From Blastocystis hominis (taxonomy: Eukaryota; Sar; Bigyra; Opalinata; Blastocystidae): a stretch of 64,000 nt of DNA. Both the position numbers and the translations under genes were made by a program. Below, piece by piece: positions 49,709 through 59,540 of the stretch (position 1 is the stretch's first letter; the number at the start of each line of letters is the position of its first letter). The stretch lies in NCBI RefSeq assembly GCF_000151665.1, contig NW_013171817.1, positions 434,001 through 498,000 on the forward strand. Direction: 5' to 3'. The notes beneath the pieces were generated by a model. The model searched no databases. It worked only from the letters and a program-made list of their open reading frames with translations, and had not been told where the DNA came from.

Positions 49709-51040
49709 ATGCGTGAAATCGTATCTCTTCATATTGGACAGGCCGGTATTCAACTCGGTAATGATTGCTGGGAGCTCTTCTGCCTCGAGCACGGAATTAA
49801 TGCCGAGGGTTACAGAGTGAACCCCAACGACCAGACGGAGAACTACCGCACTTTCTTCAACGAGTCTGACTCTGGAAAGCTGGTTCCTCGTGCCGTGTTC
49901 GTGGATCTGGAGCCTACCGTGATCAACCAGATCCGCAACGGACCTTGCCGCAACCTGTTCCACCCTGAGCAGCTGATCTCCGGAAAGGAGGACGCCGCTA
50001 ACAACTACGCCCGTGGACACTACACCGTGGGAAAGGAGTACGTGGACATCGTGATGGACCGTCTGCGCAAGGTGGCTGATGCTTGTGACTCGATTCAGGG
50101 TTTCCTGATCTTCAACTCCGTGGGTGGAGGTACCGGATCGGGTTTCGGCTCTCTGCTTCTGGAGAGACTGACCGTGGACTACGGCAAGAAGTCCAAGCTG
50201 GGCTTCTCGATCTACCCTTCGCCTCTGCTCGGAACCTCGGTGGTGGAGCCCTACAACGCCGTGCTGAGCACCCACAACCTCCTGGAGAACACGGAGCTGA
50301 CGGTGGTGCTGGACAACGAAGCCATCTACGACATCTGCCGCAACAACCTGAGCATCGAGCGTCCGACCTACACGAACCTGAACCGTCTGATCGCCCAGGT
50401 GATCTCCTCCATGACCGCCTCTCTGCGTTTCAGCGGCGCTCTGAACATGGATATCAACGAGTTCCAGACCAACCTGGTGCCGTACCCTCGCATCCACTTC
50501 ATGCTTTCCTCCTACGCCCCCGTGATCACGCCTCACAAGGCTCTGATGGAGAACATGTCCGTTGCCGAGACCACCAACCAGGTCTTCGATAGCAGCAGCA
50601 TGATGTGCAAGTGCGATCCTCGCCGCGGCAAGTTCATGGCCTGCTGTCTGATGTACCGTGGCGACGTGACGCCCAAGGACGTCACTGCGGCGGTGACCAC
50701 CATCAAGAACAAGAAGACGGTGCAGTTCGTGGACTGGTGCCCCACCGGCTTCAAGTGCGGAATCAACAGCCAGCCGCCCGTGCAGATCGAGGGCAGCGAG
50801 ATGGGTCGCGTGCCTCGCGCGGTGTGCATGCTGAGCAACAACACGGCGATCGCCGACGTGTTCGGCCGCATGAACCAGAAGTTCGATCTGATGTACGCCA
50901 AGAGAGCCTTCGTCCACTACTACGTCAGCGAGGGAATGGAAGAGGGAGAGTTCGCCGAGGCGCGTGAGGATCTGGCCGCTCTGGAGAAGGACTACGAGGA
51001 GGTCGCTCAGGAGGAGGAGTACATGGACCAGGAGCTGTAA
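49709..51040 (+). CDS. TUBA: Alpha-tubulin, divergent (no Lys40, no terminal Tyr)
   Basis: 443 aa, intron-less. It is alpha, not beta: [20 protein letters not shown] and [14 protein letters not shown] with the alpha-specific catalytic Glu that triggers beta GTP hydrolysis. The [10 protein letters not shown]-box is intact. Unusual points: MREI instead of the usual alpha MREC start; the luminal loop is short ([13 protein letters not shown]) with Gln where alpha-tubulins carry acetylatable Lys40; and the tail ends EEEYMDQEL, lacking the final Tyr of the detyrosination cycle. These are features of organisms without conventional stable axonemes, which would fit a non-flagellate. Stop TAA; TGTTTGTT at 51,046-51,053. 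Confidence 0.96.
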   Translation: MREIVSLHIGQAGIQLGNDCWELFCLEHGINAEGYRVNPNDQTENYRTFFNESDSGKLVPRAVFVDLEPTVINQIRNGPCRNLFHPEQLISGKEDAANNYARGHYTVGKEYVDIVMDRLRKVADACDSIQGFLIFNSVGGGTGSGFGSLLLERLTVDYGKKSKLGFSIYPSPLLGTSVVEPYNAVLSTHNLLENTELTVVLDNEAIYDICRNNLSIERPTYTNLNRLIAQVISSMTASLRFSGALNMDINEFQTNLVPYPRIHFMLSSYAPVITPHKALMENMSVAETTNQVFDSSSMMCKCDPRRGKFMACCLMYRGDVTPKDVTAAVTTIKNKKTVQFVDWCPTGFKCGINSQPPVQIEGSEMGRVPRAVCMLSNNTAIADVFGRMNQKFDLMYAKRAFVHYYVSEGMEEGEFAEAREDLAALEKDYEEVAQEEEYMDQEL

Positions 51041-51045
51041 AGTTT

Positions 51046-51053
51046 TGTTTGTT
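51046..51053 (+). terminator. TGTTTGTT signal of alpha-tubulin
   Basis: Starts 6 nt after the TAA and ends 12 nt before the ATG of SYS1 on the same strand, so 3' and 5' signals of two genes share about 25 bp. Confidence 0.7.
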
Positions 51054-51065
51054 CGATACAAAAGC

Positions 51066-51626
51066 ATGGCGATCTATTCTCCCGACGAGTGGAGGCCGCT
51101 CTTGATTATACTGCAGATTATAGCGAACCAGGTAGACAAGAAAGGCAGAGATGAGGGAATAGTGCTGGTTCTATGCGATCTGGATGAACTTACACTATAT
51201 CTCGGCAAATCTACTGGGAATGGATTTGAATATGAACGTTTCGTTCTTTTTCACCGATTACGTACGGTTCACGATGAGATTGTAAAGGGTAGGAATTCAG
51301 TCTTGTAGACACGCATTTTTACCTTATCATTGTTGAGTTATCCTTGACTTGTGCCATCATGTTTGAGAGGATTATTTTGTCTCACGCCTAGGTCTCCAAT
51401 CGTGGTGTTCATTGTGGAGAGAGCCAAAAAGTGCCTCGATTTCTGTTTCACCATTTTCCTGATTCACTTTTGTACTTGCTGCTTCTTCAATGTACAGGAA
51501 ATTGCAGGGAGATTTGAAACGTAGGGAATTCCTCTCAATATCTACTGGTGGGTAACAATGGGAGTGTGTTTTGGAGTTATGACGCTGACCTGTATGAGGA
51601 GGAAAAGGTCTTTCATTTGTAGCTGA
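51066..51626 (+). CDS. SYS1: SYS1 homolog (Golgi membrane protein, Arl3/ARFRP1 receptor)
   Basis: Multi-pass Golgi protein that recruits the ARF-like GTPase ARFRP1 to the trans-Golgi. Start MAIYSPDEWRPLLIILQIIA (W/D-PLLI-x-x-QI is the family start). A 31-nt intron (about 51,132-51,162) leads to CWFYAIWMNLHYISAN. Later exons read SPIVVFIVERAKKCLDFCFT (the RAKKCLDF block) and, across a 33-nt intron, CCFFNGIPLNIYWWVTMGV, ending MRRKRSFICS with TGA. The middle join (about 51,290-51,400) is not resolved, so at least one exon border is uncertain. The start codon is 25 bp after the alpha-tubulin stop. TGTTTGTT follows at 51,712-51,719. Confidence 0.75.
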
Positions 51627-51782
51627 ACGAATTGCAATCAAGCGAGAGCTGGAGGATATTCTTGTTTCTGACATTTTAGAATCTGTATGATACGTGTGTT
51701 TTGTTTTGTTTTGTTTGTTGATAAAAGGGTGAGATGAGGAATGAATTTGGAATTGTTCCGCGTGATTGATTTGTCATTTTTA

Positions 51783-54179
51783 ATGAGAAGGACAACAAAG
51801 AGATCAACCTCTTCTGCCAAACGATTGAAGAAGGTGAAAGAGGATGATTTGGTGTTCCATTGGGTTGGAAAGGGGGAGAAACGCGATCGTTCCTATTTCT
51901 TGTGAATTTTTAGTATAGAAGTTATATACTATAATGAGGTTGCGCACGGTGAAGACCATTTCTGTGTTGGAGACACTGTGGAACTATGTGCGAGCGGCAG
52001 ACAACCTCCACTCTCGGGAGACTATAAGGTAGTTTGTGGATTTCGATTTTGATTGTGGCAGAAGAGTTGGATTGCGGAAATCGATTCTTTGTGGGAAGAC
52101 GAGGAGGGGACAATGTGGATGGAGAATCGTTGGTATTACGCGAGCCATGATATTGCTGCATCGTCCAGACCTCCCTATCGCAAGCGGTACACTTTTTTTT
52201 ATGGAATTTGTTGTAGAGAACTCTTTGAATCGGATCATATCAGCAACAACGTGCTTGAGGCTATTGTGCAGAAGGTTTCTGTGCTATCCTTGGATGCTTG
52301 GAGTCAGTTGAGTGAATCAGAGCAAGATGTTTCTTTTTTCTGCGAATCCTTTTTCTCTACAAAGACGTCCTATCTCCGTCCACTGTTTGGTACATTGCAT
52401 ATCAATGGTTGCCTTATTTCGATTAGACGCATCTTCGAAGAACAAGATGAAACGAATCCAGCTGTATTCCTATTCTTCTCAGAAGCGAACCGAATCTTCG
52501 GAATCTCCCGAGTTGAATGAATCGATTGACCAACAACCCAAATCGAAATCAGCTCGCATCCAACCCCAATCGCCTTCCAAAAGCAAACGAAATGCCGCTT
52601 CAAGCAAGGCATCAAATCAAAAAAGTAAAAACACACAAAACCAAGGCGAAATCCAAAATCCAAATTCAAATTCAAATTCAAATCAAAATCAAAACCAAAA
52701 CCAAAACCAAAACCAAACACTTATCAATATGGACAAAGCGAAAGAACACCTGATGCTTTCCTTCGTTCCCGAACACATTCTCTGCAGAGAGGCTGAGCGA
52801 GCCGACATTTATAACTATCTTCATAACAGCATTCTTCAAAAGGGAAACGGCTCTCCGCTCTACATTTCGGGTCCATTTTTGATGGTTTGATAACGATAGG
52901 AATGCCTGGAACCGGCAAAACAGCGACGGTGCGTGAAGTGATTCGCGAATTGCGTGAAGAAATCGATTTCAACGTACGATTTTGGCTTGCTTGCTGAGCG
53001 GGAATAGTATTTCGAGATCAACGGGATGAAAGTCACTTCGGCGAACGCGGCGTTTTCGATGCTGCTGAACTTCATCACTCATAAATACGTCGTGGCTTCG
53101 AAGGCCGCTGATGTGAGAAACGCTTGGGTACGATTGATTGGATAGATGCTGAATGATTATTTTGCGAGACCGAAGCGAAGTGCGATCGAATAAAGCAAAA
53201 CGTGAATTGTAGAGCGAGACAAGGTGCTGGTTGTGTTAGCAGACGAGTTGGACTACTTGTTCACGAAAAACCAACACGTTATTTACAAACTGTTCGACTG
53301 GCCGAGCGATCCGCACTCCCAGCTCATTGTGATTGTATTGTGATTGAGTCATTCATTGAATTGAAGGGAATTTCGAACACAATCGATCTTCCTGAACGAA
53401 TTATGAACCTTCGAAACATTAGCCGACTGTCGATGAATCGTGTGATGTTCAAACCGTATAACCGGGAACAGATCTCCACGATCATCTCCGTTTTGATTGA
53501 TTGTTTGTTTGCATCACATAGAATCGATTGAACGAACTTACCGTTTTCACACCGGAAGCCATCGATCTGTGTAGTCGAAAAGTGAGTGCGGTGAGTGGAG
53601 ACATCCGGCGCGCTCTTTCCATTGCTCGCAGAGCGATTGAGATTGCGCAGCAGCAAAAGCTAGAACGGTAGGAGATCTGAAAGAAAAAACTTGATGAGTC
53701 GCAGAGTTCCGATCGCTGCTATTTCAGAGGCCGCGAAAGAACACGCAGAATCGTACAAAATGAGTGTAAAAACGATCTGATCATTCGATTGTAGCTTTTG
53801 CAGCACTGTTCCATGTATCAAATCTTGCTCCTCATCTCGTTGGTGCTGCATATGAACGCGATTGGAGTTGACTTTGTTCTCTTAACGGATGTTGGTGCGT
53901 TGTGTTGTGCGTGATTGATAGATTTTCCCTCGAATGAGCACATTAGTTCAGCGATATCACGACAAGGAGTTGCTGTTCCCGGAGCTGCAGGCCGTCGCTG
54001 CATCGCTGAATGAGGTGGGGATTCTATCGATTATTCCGCCATCGACAAAGGTAAGCGATTGAGAAGAGAGGGCGAGCATTAGTTTGACACTCTGCTGAAG
54101 TTGAATATTCAACCCGATGATGTGTGCTTCGCTTTAAAAGACAATGAAATTGCAAAGAAGGAGATTAATTTACTCTTAT
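51783..54179 (+). CDS. ORC1: Origin recognition complex subunit 1 (ORC1), with stop codon made by polyadenylation
   Basis: Replication-origin ATPase. Fourteen exons, thirteen introns of 29-38 nt: 51783-51888, 51919-52028, 52062-52389, 52427-52870, 52900-52973, 53008-53112, 53146-53179, 53213-53334, 53367-53489, 53522-53667, 53705-53765, 53804-53890, 53922-54050, 54083-54179. Total 1,966 nt = 655 codons plus one T. BAH domain (VGDTVELCA, MWMENRWYYASHDI), then an S/K/Q/N-rich linker with an NQNQNQ run, then AAA+: GMPGTGKTATVREV (Walker A, split by an intron), YFEINGMKVTSAN, VVLADELDYLFTK (Walker B), DLPERIMNLRNISRL (sensor 1), SGDIRRALSIARRA (sensor 2), and a winged helix ending PDDVCFALKDNEIAKKEINLLL. 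The frame arrives at TTA T, then GGCG, then TGTTTGTT. Poly(A) after the T gives TAA. Without it four residues are added before TAG. Confidence 0.92.
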
Positions 54180-54183
54180 GGCG

Positions 54184-54191
54184 TGTTTGTT
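54184..54191 (+). terminator. TGTTTGTT signal of ORC1, T-N4 spacing
   Basis: T at 54,179 (codon position 1), GGCG, then TGTTTGTT, the same geometry as in Miro and the Rab gene. The next gene starts 34 bp downstream. Confidence 0.75.
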
Positions 54192-54224
54192 AGTAAATTG
54201 CTTGCGTGTTGCGATTTTCTGGAA

Positions 54225-54656
54225 ATGGACTGGGAATTCCGGAGATCGCGCAAACGAGATGTGAGCGAGGATAGTGCTGAAGAGAGGAGGAGTCATCGGA
54301 TCAATTTCAATGATCGTGTGAATTTATTGTATACACTACTCTCTAGGAATCGATTTTTTCCATCACAACGAGGATTCTACCTTGTACAGGCGAAATCTGT
54401 GTTTTATATGTCAAAATCCGAGTATTGTAATCGACAAATCGCGTACACTTGATTCTAAATCCAATAGCATAGAGAAATGCGAGTCTTGCGGAAAATTGGT
54501 TTGTCACAATTGTTCTTATATCTGCAGTCGCTGCAATCGCTTTGTTTGTTCCTTCTGCGAAAATACCGTGTATGAATCAAATAGGGGGTGTAATGTAGGT
54601 ATTCTTCCAAGGGAGAGGAGGCTGTTTGTATCGACTGTTGTTGCCGCAGCCAGTAG
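54225..54656 (+). CDS. Cysteine-rich zinc protein, Siva-like
   Basis: Start MDWEFRRSRKRDVSE; a 31-nt intron (54,316-54,346) joins NDR to IDFFHHNEDSTLYRRN. Then CxxC pairs follow in quick order: CFIC, CESC, CHNC, CSRC, CSFC and, near the end, CIDCC. Order and spacing of the last four resemble the C-terminal zinc domain of Siva. Human Siva is a death-receptor adaptor; a role in a protist is unknown. A short intron near 54,590-54,615 is needed to reach EAVCIDCCCRSQ and the TAG at 54,654-54,656; a 23-nt intron (54,593-54,615) fits the frame but is shorter than usual. It starts 45 nt after the ORC1 coding end. A TGTTTGTT occurs inside the coding sequence (CNRFVCS). Confidence 0.5.
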
Positions 54657-54703
54657 TTGTCTATTTGCATCATCCAATGCATCCACCCTTTCATATTGTT
54701 TGT

Positions 54704-57154
54704 TCACAAACACGCACACACTGATTGCTCATATTGAAACAATTTATTCCACAATTCCGTCACCGACTCCTTCGAGTCCTCCTTCTTCGTCTCCTTCACT
54801 TCCTCGCTCATCGCGATGCCCCCCAGCCACGACAGCAAACTGCTCTGCTCCTTCCGCTCCTCGAATTTCTCCACTTCTTTCAACACACAAACGCGCTGCT
54901 CCTCCTCCGACAGTTTCTATTCCCCATTTCCCCGTTTCTCCTTTCCTACCAGCTGCTCCATCAGCGCCTTCAACGCGGCTCCGCCTCGCACCGACGTCAA
55001 ATACGTGATTAAAAGCTGTCGAAGCGTGCGGAGCGCCAGCAGCGCCTCCTCCTTCTCTTTGGCCACGATTTCTTGCTAGGCGATCATTCATTCATTCATT
55101 CAGTCGCTACTTCTTCCATCACGCGGCGGCGGAGTTTCATGAGCTCCGCGTCCATTACCGCGATTCTTCCCTGCAGAGAGTCCAAACGAAGCGACTTCTC
55201 CGCACACTCCGCACAGACGGGTATCTCCGTTTCCACGGTTGGAGAGGGAGAGCGATGCACGGTTTCCTCGGTTCCGCTCATTTCGGAACGGTTCGTGTTT
55301 CCACTGTTTCCACGATTTTCATTGGCTGGGGAGCTTTGTGCCTCCATTTTCTCCAATCCCCGCGATTCTGCACTCTTCTCCACCTCCTCTTCCCCATCTC
55401 CGTTTCCACCGTTTCCACCGTTTCCACCATTTTCACCCATACCACTCCCTGACTCCATCCCAGCGTTTCCCTCCATGTTTCCACCATTTCCACCGTTTCC
55501 ACCATTTCCACCGTTTCCACCATTGCGATTACTGGTATACACGGCCAGCGAGGCCTGCAGATTTCGCACGCAGAGCTGCGCGTAGTCCAGATCCTCCTGT
55601 GCGTTTTTGTGTTCCACCGCCAAATGCTGCGCCTCCGCCTCCAGCTGCGCGTGCTGCGCGCTCAGCTCCTCCATGGCCTCCTTCAGCGCGGCAATCTCGC
55701 GCTCCCGCGCCTCGAGCTGGCCCTGCAGCGCGTCCATCTGCTCCTTCTCCTTGCGGAACTGCAGTCGCTCTTCGAGCAGCTCGTCGTTCTCGCTTTTGTA
55801 CGTCGCCAGCTGGATCCCCAGCGACTCCATCTCCGCCTTCTGCGCCTCCAGACGCTCCGTCAGCTTCCCCACCGCCTTCTCCGCGTCCTCCGCGCGCTGC
55901 TCCAGCGCCTCGCGCCGCTGCGCCATCTGCAGCCCCTTCTCCTCGCTCTGCATCTGCTTCGACCGCAGACCTTCGATCGTCTCCTCGTACTCCTGCTCCT
56001 TCCGCAGCAACTCCCGCATCTCCGCCTTCAGATTCTCGCACCGTCGCTCCACGTTCGCCAGGCTCAGCGAGCTGCGCTCCTTCTCCCGCCCCAGCGCCGC
56101 CGTCTGCTCCGCCGCCGTCTGCTCCGCCGCCTTCACCGCCGCGCGCAGCGCCTCGTTCTCCGCCGCGCGCGCCTGCAGCGACGCCACCAGCTCCTGCAGC
56201 CGCGCTTCGCTCCCCGCCGAGCCGTCCAGCGAAACGCCCAGCCCTTGGAGGGAGCGCTGGAGGGAGGCCTGGAAAGCGGCGAGCGCGTCGGAGGCGGCGG
56301 TGGCTTCCTGCTGCGCGCGGGCGAGGCGCGATTCGAGGGCGGTAACCGCGGTGAAGAGACCGTCGAGACAGAGGTAAAACTCGGCAGAATCCGCGGAGGG
56401 AGGAGGGGGCAGGGCGGTGTCGGGGGAGGGCGGCGACTCCAGGTGCTGGCGGAGCGTTTGGAGCCATTGGAAGACTTCGGGGGAGGGGGTTTCGGAGTGT
56501 GCCGCGGGGGAAGGATCGTCCGGACGGGACTGCTGGAGATTGCTCTCGACTCGACGGAGTTTCTCGCGGAGCGATGTGTTTTCCTTCTAGGGATGGCGGG
56601 AGAGAGAGGGAACGAATACGGTAACTTGGTCGACTTGCTCCTTCAGATGGTCATCTTTGCGTTCGAGCGAGTTGCGCAGCTGTTTGATTTCCAACTCGTA
56701 AGTCTGTGTGATTTCTACTATGAAAATGGGAGAAACTCTCATACCTTTCGTTTTCTTTTCCAACTCGGAGGAAGACTCGCTTACTTGCTTCTTCAACTCA
56801 TCTCTCTCCTGAGTTAACTATGCAATCACAGAATTGGAGAAATCACACCTTTTGAACTTGCGAAGATAAAGAAGAAATCTCGTCGGCCTTTTCTTGTATC
56901 AGGTGGTTGTAGTTGTGAATTGACTCTTGCGAACTCGTTTCTGCATCGCGCAATTCCTCACGAAGCTTAATCACCTTTTCTTTATACCTATTCCTCGACA
57001 GAAAACGAAATTCCCACTTTTGTAGTTCCGATTTGATCACACGAACCTCGTCTGTGGAGGATGTTCCAGTTTCTCCGCTCTTGTAGTCTTCATCGCTCAT
57101 ATACTCGTCGTCGTCATTGAGTTCGTCAACGAATGAGACAATTCTCGACCACAT
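54704..57154 (-). CDS. Golgin-like coiled-coil protein with GRIP/GRAB-type C-terminus
   Basis: Exons: 57018-57154, 56849-56987, 56745-56817, 56620-56714, 55112-56586, 54951-55076, 54704-54917; 2,259 nt, 752 aa, frame checked; introns 30-35 nt. Acidic start MWSRIVSFVDELNDDDEY, then several hundred residues of coiled coil (REELRDAETSSQ, LQLRNSLERKDDHL, LEQRAEDAEKAVGKL). Next come a low-complexity GGN stretch of about 50 residues and a serine-rich region, then more coiled coil. The end, QLLITYLTSVRGGAALKALM, LSEEEQRVCVLKEVEKFEERK and LLSWLGG, fits GRIP or GRAB domains that bind Arl1 or Arf on Golgi membranes. The 30-nt intron 56,988-57,017 is in frame; removal restores heptads. SYS1, nearby, recruits the same GTPase pathway in other eukaryotes. 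The stop TGA lies inside a near-match TGTTTGTG. Confidence 0.75.
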
Positions 57155-57328
57155 TCTTTGTTTTTGGAAGGGATTTCGTGAATTCCGATTTTCCTGCCAA
57201 AGTGTTCAAGTGAAACTCGTTCTATTTTCAAGAGGATTTGATACAATTTTAAACTCGAATCATTTCACTCGTGTTGCTATTGTGTGTTAAATCCACTGCC
57301 AACCTGGGTATCAAATCGGAAGCACGCT

Positions 57329-57855
57329 ATGAGTATTGTTGAAGCGTATGCAAAGTTGCACGGAAAGGACCAAGACTGGTATATAACCGGACTCCCTTTT
57401 GTGTTTGGACGAAAATCGGAGAAAAGTCCAGAGCATTTTGTAGATATTACTCTCGGAGAGGGAACGAAGACTGTCTCACGAGAGCACGCCGTTCTCACAT
57501 ATTCGGAGGAGAAGGTATCTGTGTCAGATGCGTGATAATTCGTAGAAAGCCTATGTCCTTGAAATTAAGGGGAAAAGTGGTTGTATCATAAATCGTAGGG
57601 TTTTCGTATGCTGTGTCAAGTATAGGAAAGCAATATGTCAGGGGCGAACGTTGCTGTTTATACAATAAGGACGCTGTGGAAATGGCGCAGTGCAAATTCT
57701 ACTTTTTGCTTCCGACCGGTGCGTCTCCAGAGGGAGCGAATAAAGAAGAAGAAGAAGCCGCAGCTCCTTCAGCCAAGAGAGTTTTGGAGGAAAATCCTTC
57801 CGGTCAATCTTCTAAGCGTGTCGAAACGATAGATGTGAATAAGAAAGAAAAATAA
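57329..57855 (+). CDS. Small FHA-domain protein
   Basis: Exons 57329-57514, 57546-57594, 57626-57855; two 31-nt introns; 465 nt, 154 aa, frame checked. The forkhead-associated domain covers most of it: LPFVFGRKSE (first strand and GR), VSREHAVL (S-x-x-H phosphothreonine pocket), KAYVLEIKGKSGCIINRKQY and CKFYFLLP. The expected Asn of the NG turn is G-C here. The tail (EEEEAAAPSAKRVLEENP, KRVETIDVNKKEK) is acidic then basic, nuclear-like. It would read phosphothreonine; partner unknown. Head to head with the golgin gene, 174 bp between starts. Confidence 0.8.
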
Positions 57856-57998
57856 GAAGAATTCTACGAATTGCTTGCTTGCTTGTTTTATCAAATAAGG
57901 TCAAAACAGAGAATGAAGGAGGGTGCGGCAGAATGGGAAGATCCCCGTTTTCGCCGATTGGAGAACCTACATTTTTTCTCAGCAAATCGTTCGCCAAG

Positions 57999-58245
57999 AT
58001 GCCTATGCAAATTGTCTTCCCCATCTCCATGGTGGCAGTCGGCGTCACCGGAGCCGCTGCTCTCCTGGCAGTTGGAAATAGAATGATGTACCACAAGGTA
58101 GGATTACGCTAATTTGAATTGATTTTTATAGTGGCGCAGACCTGTGATGGTTGATGAATTCGATGACCAGCTTATAACGCGTGATGCTTGGGTTCGACAG
58201 GAAAACGCCAGGATACGGAAAATTCGGCAGCAGATGAAATCCTGA
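57999..58245 (+). CDS. NDUFA1: NDUFA1/MWFE-like complex I accessory subunit
   Basis: Exons 57999-58097 and 58132-58245 (34-nt intron), 70 aa, exactly the usual MWFE length. One membrane helix (VFPISMVAVGVTGAAALLAV) precedes RMMYHKWRRPVMVDEFDDQL and TRDAWVRQE, matching the family layout of N-terminal anchor, basic loop and late R-D-x-x pair. An in-frame ATG at 57,933 would add MGRSPFSPIGEPTFFLSKSF, possibly presequence-like. If correct, NADH dehydrogenase is present, as in Blastocystis organelles. The protein is short and divergent, so identity rests on length, topology and a few residues. Convergent with CNOT7. Confidence 0.55.
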
Positions 58246-58396
58246 GAGCGATAGAGGAACGTGTACGAAGGAACATCCATACTTTTTGCGTGTTTGTGAC
58301 TTGAACAAACAAGACGAGCCCAATATTAATTTAGCAAGGAATCAAAAAGCGGCAGCACAACCGAAGCACAAAAGAGAGGATGGAGAGAAGAAGGAA

Positions 58397-59331
58397 CTAC
58401 TTGTGTACATCGCGCGTTCCAAATAAATAACCGTCATAGTCGTCTTCACTAACTTCAGCACAATACCTCTTTTTGATTTCAAAGTATGTATCTGCTGTCA
58501 AGCGACTATCACTACCGGATTGATGTCGAATGCCTCTCCGCTTGATCTACCCTTCGTCCCGCCCCTCAATTCTCACATTTAGAAACTCTGCAAGCCGACT
58601 GAGTCCCGTGCTCAGGCAGTTGTACTCGTGAGACAGGTATTTGACGTCGAAAATGTGAGGAAAGAAGATGTGTCGAATGGCCTCAAAGGTCTCTACGCTC
58701 TCGGGGAGATCTTCCCCTGTTAAAAGACGGATGAGGTAGGCGAAATCGTAGTCGCCGTGAAAGGAGATCCATCGGACGTTGCTGTTGAGTACTAAACCCG
58801 ACATGGTGAGTAACTCGCTAAAGCGGGTTGCGTCGATGCCGTTTTGATTGTGCCTCTGAAAGTCAAATCCACATTTGAGCAGCATTTGCATAGAGTCTTT
58901 GTTGCATTGGTCAGTTCTAGGATCACACGAAAATGCGAAGTTTACTCTGGATTAAATTTGAAATTAAATTGCCAAGTCGGGTAATCTGTCGCTACTTGGC
59001 CAGATGCCGTACACACTGTAATACCGAGCTGGATAATTTTGAGTTTGTTTACGTTATTCCGTAGAATGCTGTATTCAAAAATATTCGAATTCTCCTCAGA
59101 ACCTGGGTAACAAACCCCGGGAAACTCGGTATCCTGAAGCTCACGGATTTCTCACTTTCTTACCATTGCAATGTATGGATAATTCTCTACTGCGGCCATT
59201 AGACTGCGCATTTCTTCATCAAGGTTGGAATCCCAGACATTTCGCAGGTTAAAAAATTGAGAATCTGTGTACACAGTTTCTGATATTGAATTCCCTTTAA
59301 TAAACGAATATGATCCTGGTTGCATACTCAT
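58397..59331 (-). CDS. CNOT7: CCR4-NOT deadenylase CAF1/POP2 (CNOT7)
   Basis: Poly(A)-tail 3' exonuclease of the CCR4-NOT complex. Exons: 59164-59331, 58946-59133, 58577-58916, 58397-58546; introns 30, 29 and 30 nt; 846 nt, 281 aa, frame checked (human 285). DEDD active-site residues: D and E in IAMDTEFPG, D in FHGDYDFAYLI, D in GSDSRLTADTYF. Also NLDEEMRSLM, NKLKIIQLGITV, WQFNFKFN, NGIDATRFSELLTMSG and FFPHIFDVKYL. The intron at 59,134-59,163 splits M from DTEFPG. Stop TAG; TGTTTGTT at 58,304-58,311 (minus). The 3' region overlaps downstream sequence of the MWFE-like gene. Confidence 0.95.
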
Positions 59332-59527
59332 CGTTAAAAGCACCTACAACTCAGCGCCCTTTATTCAAATAACATACAGTGTATCAAGCTATCTAAAATA
59401 CCGAAAGAGACCTACAACTACAATTATTGATGGGACTTTTGAGGTTTTCAGAAATCGGCCGATTTTCTGGAACTCCAAAAATATATGTTACACAAGTTTC
59501 CTTGCGCTTTGATTTCAACGCTTATCA

Positions 59528-59536
59528 AACAAAACA
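59528..59536 (-). terminator. TGTTTTGTT (TGTTTGTT plus one T) signal of the Rab gene, T-N4 spacing
   Basis: TGC TGT T (59,541), ACCT, then TGTTTTGTT. Same T-N4 distance as Miro and ORC1, with one extra T in the motif. Confidence 0.65.
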
Positions 59537-59540
59537 AGGT

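Noticed and set aside
49694-51067. 457-codon open frame antisense to alpha-tubulin
   Set aside because: Same reason; the sense strand is unambiguous alpha-tubulin.
55529-56817. Long alanine/arginine-rich frames over the golgin gene on both strands
   Set aside because: Out-of-frame reading of GC-rich coiled-coil codons; the golgin frame spliced with six short introns is continuous and motif-bearing.
58246-58430. Small plus-strand frame resembling a SERF/4F5 basic protein (LARNQKAAAQPKHKREDG)
   Set aside because: No start codon, and it overlaps the last exon and 3' region of CNOT7 on the other strand.
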